This document shows, piece after piece, positions 23,807 to 34,726 of a stretch of DNA of 64,000 nucleotides. The stretch covers positions 1 to 64,000 of the forward strand of contig JAMPIV010017568.1 of assembly GCA_024509875.1 (NCBI GenBank), read 5' to 3'. The notes under the pieces were generated by a model. It was given only the letters and a program-made list of their open reading frames with translations, was not told the DNA's origin and made no database searches. This DNA is from Oreohelix idahoensis (lineage: Eukaryota; Mollusca; Gastropoda; Stylommatophora; Oreohelicidae). Within the stretch, counting starts at the first letter, position 1. Each line of letters starts with the position of its first letter. A program made the translations under genes and the position numbers.

Positions 23807-24823
23807 TTACTGAAATCTCTGTGTTTCACACTGGCCCTTATATAAGTCTACAGATCTGCCTGACAGTCCTGAAGTCTCATGGTCACGACTGGTGATTTCG
23901 ACCTGGCGACTGCAACACAAATGGTCGCTCTTCGCCTGTTCTCTCCCTCTGTCTTTGAGTCGCTCTGCAACTGGCAGGCGGCTGGGCCAATCAACCATAA
24001 CATACTTCCTTCCTGTGTGCACCTGGCCATGTTTACCTAATTTTCTCCTCCAGGGTTTCTTCCTGATAAGTGTCCTTGGCCTTGGTGGAGTACAGCTCCC
24101 GCACAACTCCCTGACCACTGTACAGGTAATTTGCGGATTACGTGCTGTCCGATAACGGCTTTCTGCTGGGTGTTTACATTTGTATGGCCTGTACCTGGTT
24201 GACCTGAGATACCTGCGGCCGACTGTAATGTCCCTCGAGCGAGAATCACTGTTCCAAAATTGGAAAAGTTTGTTGGCCAAAGAAACGCGCACCTGTTTCT
24301 TCTTCTTCCTCTCCATAACTACTCCCATGCTCCGGTGGGAGAGTCGATCTCTCTTCAGACCTGTGCCCTCCAATGGCGGGTCTGGAACTTCCCTTGTCTT
24401 GTCCGGCGCAATGCTGGCTTGGTCAACTGACATGACCGAATTGCTATGTAGAGGCCTGGCGATGGCGACTACCTTGCTGCTCATCAGCGGGTTTGAAACC
24501 GCTGGTACCTTAAAATGAAAATGAGAACTCTCGTGTACCTCTGACATCGAGTTTCCGATCTCTTGCTGGGTTTCTACTGAATCCACACTGATCCCAGTAG
24601 CTTCTATCTTGGGGAAAAGATAGGTAATATCTGCCCCTGGCAGTGGTTCTGTGATCGCTCTTCCCCTACCAATATGAAGAGGGACAGAGCTCTCTAAAAT
24701 AGCTCCTTGCCAATGCGTAAGGCCGCTTTTCTCACTCTTTTCTGGCCTGAAAAGTTGGTGAGATGAACCTGTAGACCACGGGAGCTCTCCGTCTAACATC
24801 CGAATTATAATGCTTGCTCGCAT
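23807..24823 (-). CDS. unknown open frame in E6 interior
   Basis: A 338-codon frame on the minus strand, overlapping the end of the coiled-coil frame by about 90 bp. It starts MRASIIIRMLDGELPW. It is rich in Arg, Ser and Pro, with no zinc knuckle, DSG protease site, FMDD/YIDD motif or DDE integrase motif. A piece reading GRKYVMVDWPSRLPV faintly recalls integrase-like text, but I cannot support that. It may continue the Gag-like protein through a frame change, or be the relic of a deleted gag-pol. The function is not recognised. Confidence 0.35.
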   Translation of the reverse strand: MRASIIIRMLDGELPWSTGSSHQLFRPEKSEKSGLTHWQGAILESSVPLHIGRGRAITEPLPGADITYLFPKIEATGISVDSVETQQEIGNSMSEVHESSHFHFKVPAVSNPLMSSKVVAIARPLHSNSVMSVDQASIAPDKTREVPDPPLEGTGLKRDRLSHRSMGVVMERKKKKQVRVSLANKLFQFWNSDSRSRDITVGRRYLRSTRYRPYKCKHPAESRYRTARNPQITCTVVRELCGSCTPPRPRTLIRKKPWRRKLGKHGQVHTGRKYVMVDWPSRLPVAERLKDRGREQAKSDHLCCSRQVEITSRDHETSGLSGRSVDLYKGQCETQRFQ

Positions 24824-25355
24824 TATTCCCCCTGTTATGCAGTTTCCACGCCTGGGATCGCTTCGTAATCTTCCCAGCGTTGCAAGGTCTGCTTTCCTTA
24901 CTTAACTCCCTCCCTTGTTTGGGCTTCGGGTCCATTTCCAACGGAAAGTCCTTTTCCTGGAGTTGGGGCGCGGTTTGAGCCGACACGTTTGCTATGGGCG
25001 CAAGTTTTTCAGAGGGGTGGTCCAATATGGGCGACATAACTTGAGAAATAGAGTGGTTAGATTCATCGGCTCTTTCTTGTTGCTCTTTTTCCCTTGCTAG
25101 TTGCTCCATCGCCTTTGCTAGTCGATCCATCTCCCGTTTCTTGGCGCTTTCTTGTCGCTCTCTCTCCCATTTCTTTAAAATGTCATCCGAGGCTCCAATT
25201 TGCAGTTCCAGAGAACGCATGGCAAGTTCATGTTGTCTCTCTGCTGCCTGCTCCTTTTCCTCCGCCTCCAGGTATGCCTTGGTCTCGGCCTTATCTATTC
25301 CCATCTCCTCGACTGCCTCCCGCCAAGCAGCTCGTAACTGGACCAATTCCGCCAT
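24732..25355 (-). CDS. coiled-coil Gag-like protein of E6
   Basis: The start is taken at the ATG complementary to 25,353-25,355 (MAELVQLRAAWREAVEEMG), because this N-terminus parallels the Gag start of E1/E11 (MADLAKFRSAAVQTAKELG). The upstream codons look like leader. About 207 residues: a charged coiled coil through residue ~115, rich in Glu, Lys, Arg and Gln, then a low-complexity tail. The capsid-like domain and zinc knuckle of E1, E7, E10 and E11 are not seen. The likely role is to assemble with or be carried by Gag of a partner element. This is inferred from the shared N-terminus and the absence of pol. Confidence 0.6.
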   Translation of the reverse strand: MAELVQLRAAWREAVEEMGIDKAETKAYLEAEEKEQAAERQHELAMRSLELQIGASDDILKKWERERQESAKKREMDRLAKAMEQLAREKEQQERADESNHSISQVMSPILDHPSEKLAPIANVSAQTAPQLQEKDFPLEMDPKPKQGRELSKESRPCNAGKITKRSQAWKLHNRGNNASKHYNSDVRRRAPVVYRFISPTFQARKE

Positions 25356-25694
25356 CTTACTTGTGAACTGCTGTAACTCACAAATTACCGAAAATGACAG
25401 AAAGAAGCCAAAGGAAGGAACTACCTGAAACAATTTATAAGTATCCAGCTACCCAAAACCCGAATTTACTTTCCTGTTAAGAAAAAAATTCAATTAGCCA
25501 TCAATTACCTCTAAGTCATAAACAACCTTACTACAACTATCATCTAACTAACTGTAACCTGTGGAAAAAAAACTTATAGCTGGATCAGTCTTAATATAGC
25601 TCAAGTCTAGGGGATATTATAAAGAAAATCTATTTTTCAGAACTTCCTACAGAGACAATCTATGAATCTAGAATTGATCCCAACAAAGATGATC

Positions 25695-25713
25695 CCAAGG
25701 ACGACGCCACCCA
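25695..25713 (-). promoter_or_regulatory. candidate primer binding site of E6
   Basis: The minus strand reads TGGGTGGCGTCGTCCTTGG, three bases inside the 5' LTR. It starts with TGG as expected for pairing to a tRNA CCA end. I cannot name the tRNA. Confidence 0.45.
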
Positions 25714-25716
25714 CTT

Positions 25717-28454
25717 TGTCACGAAATGGATTTAGGACTAGAGACTGTCTACATATAGTGACAAGACAATAGTAAGAAGAAAGACTGAAATGATAGATTC
25801 AGATAGAAATATAGTGCAAAATGTGAAAGTTGAGACCATTGGCTCCGAGGTTGAGAACCGAGGTTGATTCTTTCCTCGCCACTTCGGACGTTTAAATTGC
25901 TATGGCCTCGAACCACCTCTAACTACCCTATGGGGATAAGGTTCAATTAAGATTCACAAACACCAAGGTACAGACAACATATAGCTACTGTACTAAAGGA
26001 AATGACTGATGCCAGCTACAATTTATACAAGTTTATTATACACCTATAAACAAACTCATATACATGTCAAATACAAAAAATGCGAGGATGCACACCTGAA
26101 ACAAAATCAAGCACAGTTAAAAATGCATCAACCCCAACCCTTCTCCCACAATTGCAACCTGTATGGAGAAAGAAGGTAAGGTTAACTGAAATGAACTACA
26201 CTGCACTTGATGTCGCCTACACTCCAAACTAGCTGTTCTAAATTCTAACTCTAACTCTAAGTCCACTGATAGCTGGAACGACTGCGAAGTGACTACACAA
26301 TCTCTGCACAGACTTCGGTTCTACACAGCCTATCCTGGAATCTCCTGAACACAACTAACTGCACCTCTAAACTTCAGCAGCTGTCCTCTGCTATGATTCA
26401 CCAAAACTAACAGTTCTGCCTATCTGTGCTGACTTCAGTAGAGAGAATGTTTACCCTCTCTCTCTCCACTGACTCTGGAATTGATGACTGAGGTTTAACA
26501 GAACCCCACTGGATTCTGGACTGGAACTGTAGCGGACTTCTACCACTCTGAAATTACCTGCCCGAGTACCTATAACTGGGCCGTCGGCTTTATTATGGCC
26601 ATGAAGAAACGAACATAAAATTACCACAACGCTGGCAGCCTGCCAAATCTGCGTATGTAACGAGCGTCAGAGCTCAGGATTTATCCACAAAAATCCTATT
26701 CGCTGGAAAATGTCTTCCCCTGGCTGGGAAAACGTATTTTCTTCCTCTCCGTCCACTACTGGCAACTAACGTAAAACCCTTGCGGTTCTGCGAATGCCCC
26801 AACTTTGCCGTGGGAGAAATTTTGTGGTCTCAAAATTCCGCTCTCATTCCCACAAAGCCGGTACCTGCTGTTTTAGACAAAACAAAACAACAGCTAAACA
26901 AACCATAATAATACATTTCAAATAACAATTAACTTCCTTATTCTTCACCACGTAACTCCCCTCTCTACCTGAGCCTACAAAGTAAACATTGGCTAACCCA
27001 GATCGCTTGTTCTGCCTGACTAACTCCGAGCAACAACAATATTTTCAATGGCCCGTCTGGGCAGACGTACTGTGGCCTACTTCTTACGCTGACACTAATG
27101 CCGTAATGTTTAACACAACTAAAACTAGCCTTCTCTAGGAATTCCTAAAATTCCCGTCAATAATAGTAATCACATTCAAAATGTAATACAAAATAATTCC
27201 CTTTAAAATTACTTCTCCCATCTTCTGAATTCACAGAACAATAATGCACAATCAATAACATATAATCCTGTTTACGCTAGCATCTACCTGCCGTCAAAAG
27301 TTATACATAACCCCCGATTATCAAATTGAAAACCCCGTAGTTCCGCCACGTGGTGCCGCAGTTTTTCAACCACGCGCTCCTGCATACATTCATTACTGAT
27401 AGCACACACGTGCTCCAATTAATACCTCTATCACTTCCGTCCACAGTTATATGCGTAACTATATAAATAGCGAGCATCAATACTCTCACTAAAATCACAA
27501 ATGAAAATACACATTACACGCTCCCGACTATTCTGTAAATAAATAAAATTCGCAGATGCGGGTTTCTCTGCAGACCTGTTTTTGAAATAGATCCAAGCAT
27601 GGCCGAAACCTCGCAACTTTCAAATCATCTTAAATACCGCTATTCCTGAAATAAGGAATTAAATGGACCTAGTTTCTCATGTCTATCACTCAGATCGAAT
27701 TGATGGCTCTGGAGTTAAGAATTAGATTAAACTAAAACTTCCCAAGAAACTTAAATGATCGGCTAGGACTAGAAAAATTAAATAAAGTCCTCACGCAAAA
27801 ATTCATGCTTACCAAATCTCGAATTTCCAACTGAAGGCAATCGACAATATGCTTCTGGCACCCGGCTTTGGCAATTTTTTATTAAAAGAGAAAGAGGCTA
27901 TGAAATATAGGCCTTTTATAATCAAGACCCCCACGCGCCGACTTCATGACGTCATATGCGCGGCGTGGTTCTAAAGCCAATCGGAGCTCTGCATTTCAAC
28001 TGCAGTTAGCTCTCAGCCAATCAGAACCTTAGATCGTTCTGATGTAACGTGCATGGGTTTTAGACAAAGAAACGAGATTAAGCCTAGCCCTATACTGCGG
28101 AAATGAAGCAAAAATGGCCGCAAATAATTTAACTCCCGAAAAATGCGTATATGGCCACGCACTATCTTTAAAAAAAGGACACTCTGGTGCCAATCCTGAT
28201 CTAGCCTCTATAATCTTTCTTCTAGAAAAATACTGTCTAATTCCCTACACCCCCATTCTAAACACATAAAGAAGAACCATAAAGCAGATGAGATCAAACT
28301 CCCTCGTGATCTCATCTTGAAAAAACGTAAATAATAGAAGGAGAAGAAACATGGAGAAGGATTTCCTGTAATCCCTCCTAAAAATAGTGAACAAAATGCA
28401 AGGAGAAAAAGACATGGGCCATTTGAAAGACAGAATCTCAGTACTTTCGTCACA
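25717..28454 (-). repeat. 5' LTR of E6
   Basis: 2,738 bp, uninterrupted, starting TGTCACGAAA and ending TTTCGTCACA in plus-strand reading. It ends at the CATCA duplication. It doubles as the empty-site reference for E7: the E7 TSD occurs once, within 28,372-28,381. Confidence 0.92.
27912..28021 (-). promoter_or_regulatory. CCAAT-CRE-TATA promoter cluster in E6 5' LTR
   Basis: On the minus strand, in the direction of E6 transcription, come two CCAAT boxes (28,017-28,021 and 27,977-27,981, in reverse orientation), a perfect CRE palindrome TGACGTCA (27,947-27,954) and a TATA-like TTATAAAAGG (27,921-27,912). Spacing is normal for a pol II promoter. The same cluster is kept in the other LTR at 13,853-13,962. 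Transcription would start around 27,880-27,890 and run toward the coiled-coil gene. Confidence 0.6.
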
Positions 28455-28689
28455 CATCAGAATCCTCTTATTTATTGGCCAGTCTTGTTGGAGGGCCATC
28501 ATTTAAGATAGCAGCAAGGTTCGTATTGATGAGGGTCTGGCTCAGAGCCATTCCCTGTCTATTGTCATTGATGTTTCCCCACTCCTTACATCTTGCGTTA
28601 AAATTACCTGCAATTAAGCATCTTTTGTTAGGTTTTGACAGGTCATCCCAATTACCGTATTCTGGAAGGTGATCGACGAGGGCATATCA
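28455..28689 (-). pseudogene. old LINE E5, endonuclease piece
   Basis: The minus-strand translation from about 28,680 reads NWDDLSKPNKRCLIAGNFNA, then CKEWGNINDNRQGMALSQTL and a piece ending NDGPPTRLANK, a stop and EDSD at 28,455. This is the middle of a Jockey/I-type LINE endonuclease (GNFNA = catalytic GDFNA region). It joins the piece at 11,657 when E6 is removed. A stop codon interrupts it, so it is a relic. Confidence 0.75.
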
Positions 28690-29765
28690 ACTATTGACTT
28701 GCCAATCTTGACCATCTACCGGTATATTCTATTCGATTCCTTGCAATTCTACGCCTTCACTGACATGGGCACTGGTATCTAACCACTTATGAGGGAGCTC
28801 GTTCTTTACATAAATAGCATGCCCTCGTCTGCAGGCCCACACGGTGCATGGTTCCTATTAATTAACCAGTCACTATACTCTTTCCGTAAGTAATCTTTAA
28901 ATGGTTTATTAATAACTACGTCTAGAACGTGAAGTTGAGACACCATTCCCCCTCCCTCGATTATAACAAGATCAGTGTTCATTTCTGCTATTCAGTTGTG
29001 TGGCCACGAAAAGCATCAAGAATTAGCAAGGCTGTCTGCAGTAGTAAAGCACCTGCTCGACGTCCTCAAACAACCTTAAGCCAATCAATTCTTCAGTCAT
29101 CCACCCCTGTTCCTGTGCTCTAACAATAATCCAAGCTGGTAATTGTTACTTTTGAAGTGTTTTTCTCTTGAAAAGAACGTATGGCGGTAGTTTTCTACCA
29201 TTGGCAGTTACTCATAGCATGACAGTAATGAGCGACTTTTCGTTGCCTGTAGATCTAACTATAACCAATTTCGCACCTTCTTGTCCACAGCAACACTTGA
29301 TGGCATGTCGAAAAACTCTGGTGTTTAGTCAGTATTTGCCATATGGCCCAGCAGATAATTGTGGGCTTTTCTCCGTTTTAAAATATAACGCTGATAGGCG
29401 ATCAAGTTTTCAGCATAATCTCCAGGTAGGCAAGTTTAGTGCGACGCAGTAAGCATAGACCCGAAGGCCGCATCATTCGCTTACACTACCCCAAGTTTGC
29501 CTAGATTCAGTACGTGCACGGGATTCTTAACACTCTCACCACCTCCAGTATCTTCATTATAATAACTTCATGGGTTATTGTGTTTCCTTGGTTTCGTTTA
29601 TCGTGGATCACAAACAAGTCTATCAATGTTTTCAAATTTCCTAGTCTTAGGCCCTCTGAACGCAGTTTCAGCAAGCTACAAAATAGACCTCTTTAGGAGT
29701 CTGCCGTTTTTTTTTTTCAGTGAGAAATGGTAGACTACGAGTATAGTTTTTGGAAGGACATTTTT
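28690..29765 (-). pseudogene. pogo/Tigger-type DNA transposase remnant
   Basis: The minus-strand translation, broken by stops and frame changes, gives in order a helix-turn-helix-like piece (TAFRGPKTRKFENIDRLV, about 29,680), then GGDYAENLIAYQRYILKRRK. The DDE domain follows: MANTD with a stop then TPEFFDMPSSVAVD, ITVMLCVTANGRKLPPYVLF, WMTEEL, LILDAFRGH and MNTDLVIIEGGGMVSQLHVL, ending near INKPFKDYLRKEYSDWL. This is the standard order of Tigger/Jerky-like DDE transposases. No terminal inverted repeats were identified. The copy is dead. Confidence 0.75.
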
Positions 29766-29812
29766 AGTGAAAAAAAAAATCGCACAATATTCTGGCCAAT
29801 ACGGTATATATG

Positions 29813-30098
29813 CAGTGTTGCCACCCTGAATTAAAAAAAAAATAAAACCTAGATGGTACTTTAACAGACACCTAGATATCCCTGGATTTTGAATTTTGCG
29901 CTACATTTGGGCGACTTGGGCTACCTTAAGTGGTTTTTTGGGCTACATTGTGCTATTTTTGGGTTACTTTGGGCGAAAACTGAAAGTTGATCTAGGTGTC
30001 GTTCTTCAACTAATGAAGGAAAATTACACCTAGACGGGGGGGGGGGGGAAGAAGAAACCCGAACTCTAGGTGATTCCACGTTAGGAGTGGCAACGCTG
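29813..30098. mobile_element. hAT-like MITE, 286 bp
   Basis: Terminal inverted repeats CAGTGTTGCCACCCT (29,813 on) and AGGAGTGGCAACGCTG (to 30,098) are flanked by an exact 8-bp duplication TATATATG at 29,805-29,812 and 30,099-30,106. An 8-bp TSD and CAGTGTTGCCA-type ends are characteristic of hAT transposons. The interior is non-coding, has an inner inverted pair around ACACCTAGAT, and includes a G14 run near 30,036. Confidence 0.8.
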
Positions 30099-30106
30099 TA
30101 TATATG

Positions 30107-32134
30107 TCTGCTATATTCTATTGTGCGTAGGTTGATTATGCAGAAGAAATATTTACTCTCGTATGACTCTCGGCCATGGACGGCACATGCCTACTTCGAC
30201 AGTTTTATTACTATGGACTAATAAACAATACATAAACTAGTAAACGGAAATAGGGTCTGTTGTTGAGCGTGCGCCTTTCTTTCTTACGAATGCCTGCCGC
30301 AAGCTTATTTTCATTTAACAGTTAGTGTTCATAGGCATCAGGTTTCCCTATTTGCTTCCACTGACATTAGGCTAAAACATTGTTAACAAATATGATATAC
30401 AAATAAGTAGGAAAAACCCGAGGCCTGTAAACATATCAGGGTTACTTGAGGCATACATGTCACACCTTGGAGATGAAAAACCTGTACACAAAATTCAAAA
30501 AACCATGTACAAAGACCCGCAAAACCTGTGAAAAAAAAAAAAAAAAAAAAAAAAAAGACTGCAAACGTATAAAAAGAGTTAATTCATGTAAAAAATTTTT
30601 CAATTACAGCTGCATTATAATTGAGGCATGGGGAGTTTACCTTTTAAAGCACGTCTTCACTTATTTTAAAACTCAAACAATAAATGTCTAAGTTTACTTT
30701 GCACTGTAAAAATGATGTAATCGTGCCATCATTTAGTCTATTTCTGCACGATATTATCACTAACAGTCCAGGAAATCTTGTGTTTGATAAGACCTTATAA
30801 AAGAATTCTGAGACACAGTAATAAGGGGTGTGGGTTAGAAATCCTAAACTTAACCCTAAACCCAAACCTTAATCTGATTATCTGAACCCTAACAATGTTC
30901 AAGGATGACATCGAAGAAGATGTTCCACTGTTCTCACAACTAATTTTACTACTTCGTTATTATTATTATCGCAAAAAGAAAAATTGAACTAAACTATATT
31001 TTCCTGTTATATGACATGGAATGGGGAAGTTTCTAGGGCGGATTAGAATTAGTTCAATAAATATTTGATGTAATTTTTAAAATAATAAAATCACGTTATC
31101 ATATCAATTTAAAAAAAAAAAAAAAAACAACACAAAGCTCATAATTCGCAACGAAAATTTAAACTGGCGCTAGCGAAATTAATCCTCTACCGAACTTCAA
31201 AAATGAAATTAGCCGTTTTAGCCTAATTGGCAGTTTTAAATACCCCCATGTGACTAGTTTCAACCGTCAGTACGACAACCAGTGATAGTAATTAATTATT
31301 TAATAAAATAACTCACTGGATGATCAAAATAATGATATATCCACCAAAGAAAAATCAGAATGATTTTAAAGAAAGGAAATTAAAACTTAGAAGAGAAGTA
31401 ATTCCAAAAAAACTTCTCCAGGAGCTCTGATCGGGTTAAGATACACATTTGCCTTGCTTTCGTGATTTTTTCTTCCAGTTTCATATTTCTCTTTTATATT
31501 ATTATTTAAATGTACATTTCTTACGCAAATTCTACAAGTTTTAGTGAAATCAAGTAATATGTAGTGTTATCCTATTTTTTTTTCTTCGCTTATAAGCAGC
31601 CGTAAATAATAAATTATTCTCAAGTGCGACGTTATCGTTAAAATAATCAGTAACGTGCTTTTTTATGTAAAACTTTTGCCTCGTTTTGGCAAGGCGCGTC
31701 CCGTTCAACCTAGTCGGTTATATTAGGGCGCATGTCCAAATATAAAAGACCCTTAGCTGGCTGCCGTCAGCATTAGCGAAAAATGATACGTGAACGACAC
31801 ATCACACGGACCCTCGCAAATCCCGCATCAACTGAAAAATAGGCAGCTTGATTTTATTGGTGACTTTTTTATTCACGTGGCCTAACATCTCTCCGAATCT
31901 CATGACGCAAATATCGGCAATGGTGTAGCGCAAGACGACTGATTGATATGTATTTAATAATATAATTAGGCAAAAAACCTGTACAGAAATTATGTACACA
32001 TCTGAAAACGCAAAAACCTTGTACAGATTTTGGGTAAACCATAGCGTGTGGCATGTATGCATGAGGGATCGTGCTAATGACCGCTGTCCACGAAGCACTA
32101 TTTTGTGGTGCCTAGTTGGCAGATTTGATAGTGT
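30107..32134. other. AT-rich intergenic DNA, no gene recognised
   Basis: No coding region is supported. It contains a long A run (about 30,530-30,556) and another at about 31,112-31,128. Near 31,738-31,775 an ATATAAAAGACC box is followed ~27 bases later by a TCAGCA initiator-like motif, resembling a pol II core promoter. No gene is visible downstream. Short AAACCTGTAC-type phrases occur at 30,478-30,530 and 31,975-32,030. Confidence 0.5.
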
Positions 32135-32530
32135 CACAAAATGACTTTTGGGTCGTTCTCTTGTCGCTCTCTTGTTCACTACGGTCGTATCCTGGACATT
32201 TGTTATATTGATTATTTACGTGTTTCAGTGACCGGCACCCTCTTTCTTTCTCTGCACTGTAGCAGATATCTTGCATTTTCCTTCTTACACCCCTCTCAGA
32301 GATAAATCATCACGTCTGTTTGTTACCCGTCCTTTCCCTAAAGCTTTGCAAGGAGCGGCAGAGATAATATTGACGACAACCATGTTGACTATCGCAAGTG
32401 CAGTCGACATTAGACTACAGATTAAACACTAAAATCGCTCAAAGTATTTGTTTAATTGCTGATAAGGCGAGACTGCGCTCGTCGCAAAGCTGGTAATACG
32501 GGATGACATATTTTGGACAGACAGGACTAT
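32135..32530. repeat. repeat R, copy 1, left part
   Basis: Aligns with 56,790-57,190. Shared landmarks include TTTCTTTCTCTGC, GTAGCAGATAT, a GACAACCA stretch and an AATT(G/A)CTGATAAGGC block. The right part of the same copy is at 51,043-52,985. The insertion of E10 falls in between. Non-coding. Confidence 0.7.
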
Positions 32531-33355
32531 TGTTACGGTATATGATATTAACGCCGTCTGCTAAAGGTTATCAGACGTGCAATTGTAAAAGGTTAAGGCA
32601 TTTAATATATTGCGATAGATGTTTCAATTACTGAACGCTCCATACACGATCGATCATGACGTGTATAGCGTTGTTTTAGGACACAGTCGGTAACTAAGAA
32701 ACGTTACCCTTTGTTACTTGACCGCCAAGCTGAATAGCTGCGTTTTCTAACCTTCCAATTCAATGGCATGATATAGCCATTTATATATGCATTTTTTGAT
32801 GGATCAGGGTCAGTCCTAGAACTCTATATGAGAGGGAAATTTATGGAGGTTAGTATTTAACTAGAATTCTCAGAAGGAGAAGAATAATCGTCAAATTCGT
32901 ATGAATATATTCAGACTCGCAGTCTCACTGTCGGCAGGTAGCCATGTCTAGCTGCGCGTGCATATAGCTGTGATGTTCTGACGACAATACTGCATTGTAT
33001 CCTCATAACGGACATTGACACGTAAACCAGCAGTCTACGTTATTGATTAATTTATGCATGACTTATATGGACTTATGCTCTACTACTATTGAAATGATCA
33101 TCCTGTGTGTACAACTGTGAATTAAATGTACGGACTCAATGAAATGACTTAGCAAATCAATCGTATTCCAAGGTTCAATTATTGTTCGGAATCTTCCACC
33201 CCCGCATTCGCTTAATCTTCCATCGAAGGCACGATGCACTATCTCTGAACAAACAAAACTAACATATCAATGAAAAAACAATGGCCAGAAATTTATAAGT
33301 GTTTTATTCATATCACATGGAACATTGTTCAGAGCAAACCACCACCCTTGTAACA
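32531..33355 (+). repeat. 5' LTR of E10
   Basis: 825 bp, TGTTACGG...CTTGTAACA with short terminal inverted repeat TGTTAC/GTAACA. It is followed by one base and the primer binding site. Confidence 0.9.
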
Positions 33356-33356
33356 G

Positions 33357-33374
33357 TGGTGCCCGGTGTATGGG
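33357..33374 (+). promoter_or_regulatory. primer binding site of E10
   Basis: TGGTGCCCGGTGTATGGG lies one base inside the LTR. It begins TGG as needed to pair with a tRNA 3' CCA. I cannot assign the tRNA. Confidence 0.6.
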
Positions 33375-34721
33375 GACGAAAAACAACCAAAAACCAAAAA
33401 TTTTTTCATGACTTTCGAATGAAATATTTACGATCAAGTTTCGATCACATGACCATTACGAAGCTGACGTGACGCACGTGATCATGAATAGCAACATGAC
33501 GTCACTGTTGCATTGTCGCAGTGAAGAAGACATATTTTCAACGCCTCTCTAGTTCGTTTCAAATTGATCAAGATGCATAAGATGGACTACCGTTGCCTGC
33601 CCATCAGGAGCAGACAGTCAAAGGCACAGGCCTAGCCGTCGACGACAACTAGCATCAAGTGAAGCAACGGAAAAGATAAGTCTAGGTGCTTAACTGTTGT
33701 TATTGCAAACAGTGCTACTGAGTCCATGCCTTTTGCCTGCATAGGCATGTCTGTTCTGAATGTGTTTCATGTAAATTTTGGTTGTCTTAATGTGTTGTTA
33801 ATTCGTGGGCCGGTTGGAGGGAACTGAAATCTCTGGGGAATGTCGCGAACAGCTGACCACCTAGATTTCAGTCGTTCTTAGGGAACTTAAACGATTGCAT
33901 TTTTGGAAGCCCCATTGAGGTTTGCCATTGGACGACCTGTCCAAATCTGCTACCGTTTGACGATTTGTGTTAGCTGTACCGTTCCGTAGATAACTGGCGT
34001 ATTTTATTCGTACTCAGTTAACAATTTTTTTTAGTTTTGTATCATGTTTGTTAACTATTTCGTCCAGTCTCCTCTTACTATCATTTATTTGATGATTGTT
34101 AAATTTTCGTCCGTTATGAGTCCTGTGATGTCATCATTTTTTGCAGTCTTTTTTTTTTTGTGTACTTTGAATATTAAGTTGACCTCGGGTCAGACCTTGA
34201 CCCTTCATTTGGCTTGTGACATTTCCGCTTGTTTTATTTAGTTCATAAATTCATTTTTAATTGTGAAAATGTCTTGTTTGCGTCTTAACATTGTTTGTAC
34301 CCTTTAGTTGCATCATTGTTTTGTTTGTCCTCATAATATATATTAATACTACATTAATAATATGATATTATATGCAATAATATACTTGTAATTTAATTTA
34401 ATTAATTTTTTCTGATAATTAAGGTTAATATGGGACATTGCATAATTATGCAGTGATAGTCCAAGAAAGTAGCACTACAATTTATAAGAGATGCCTAGGG
34501 CATAATAATATAATATATATATTGACAAAACAAAATAATCTTATAGCTACCTTTGAGGTAATAGACCCATTGTATATTATTTAATATACTTTTCTGGTAC
34601 TAAGAGAGTGACTTAGTACATTGAACAATATAATTACTAGGAATCATACCCAACATTATTGGATATTGAGATTAATTGTGTGAAGTAATTACATAATAGT
34701 TAACAGATATCATAACTATTT
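33375..34721 (+). other. E10 leader, part before nested E11
   Basis: Untranslated and AT-rich, with short T-rich open frames that look fortuitous. The leader continues at 43,783-43,973 after E11. Confidence 0.6.
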
Positions 34722-34726
34722 ATGAT

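Larger units (their letters stand above)
11658..28454 (-). mobile_element. E6: non-autonomous LTR retrotransposon (TR-GAG/LARD-like)
   Basis: Two LTRs of exactly 2,738 bp flank a 1,945-bp interior. A perfect CATCA duplication lies at 11,653-11,657 and 28,455-28,459, in the middle of a LINE endonuclease that reads through once E6 is removed. The 3' LTR (lower coordinates) is split by E7. By eye the LTRs differ at roughly a dozen sites, so the insertion is fairly young. The interior codes only a coiled-coil Gag-like protein plus a second unknown frame. I find no protease, reverse transcriptase, RNase H or integrase. It therefore depends on proteins supplied by another element, as TR-GAG and LARD elements do. 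Confidence 0.85.

Noticed and set aside
23807..24823. Integrase-like text (GRKYVMVDWPSRLPV) in the E6 second frame
   Set aside because: No DDE or HHCC residues around it. The resemblance is too short to support.
30846..30872. Telomere-like TTAACCCTAAACCC
   Set aside because: Only a few irregular units, no array.
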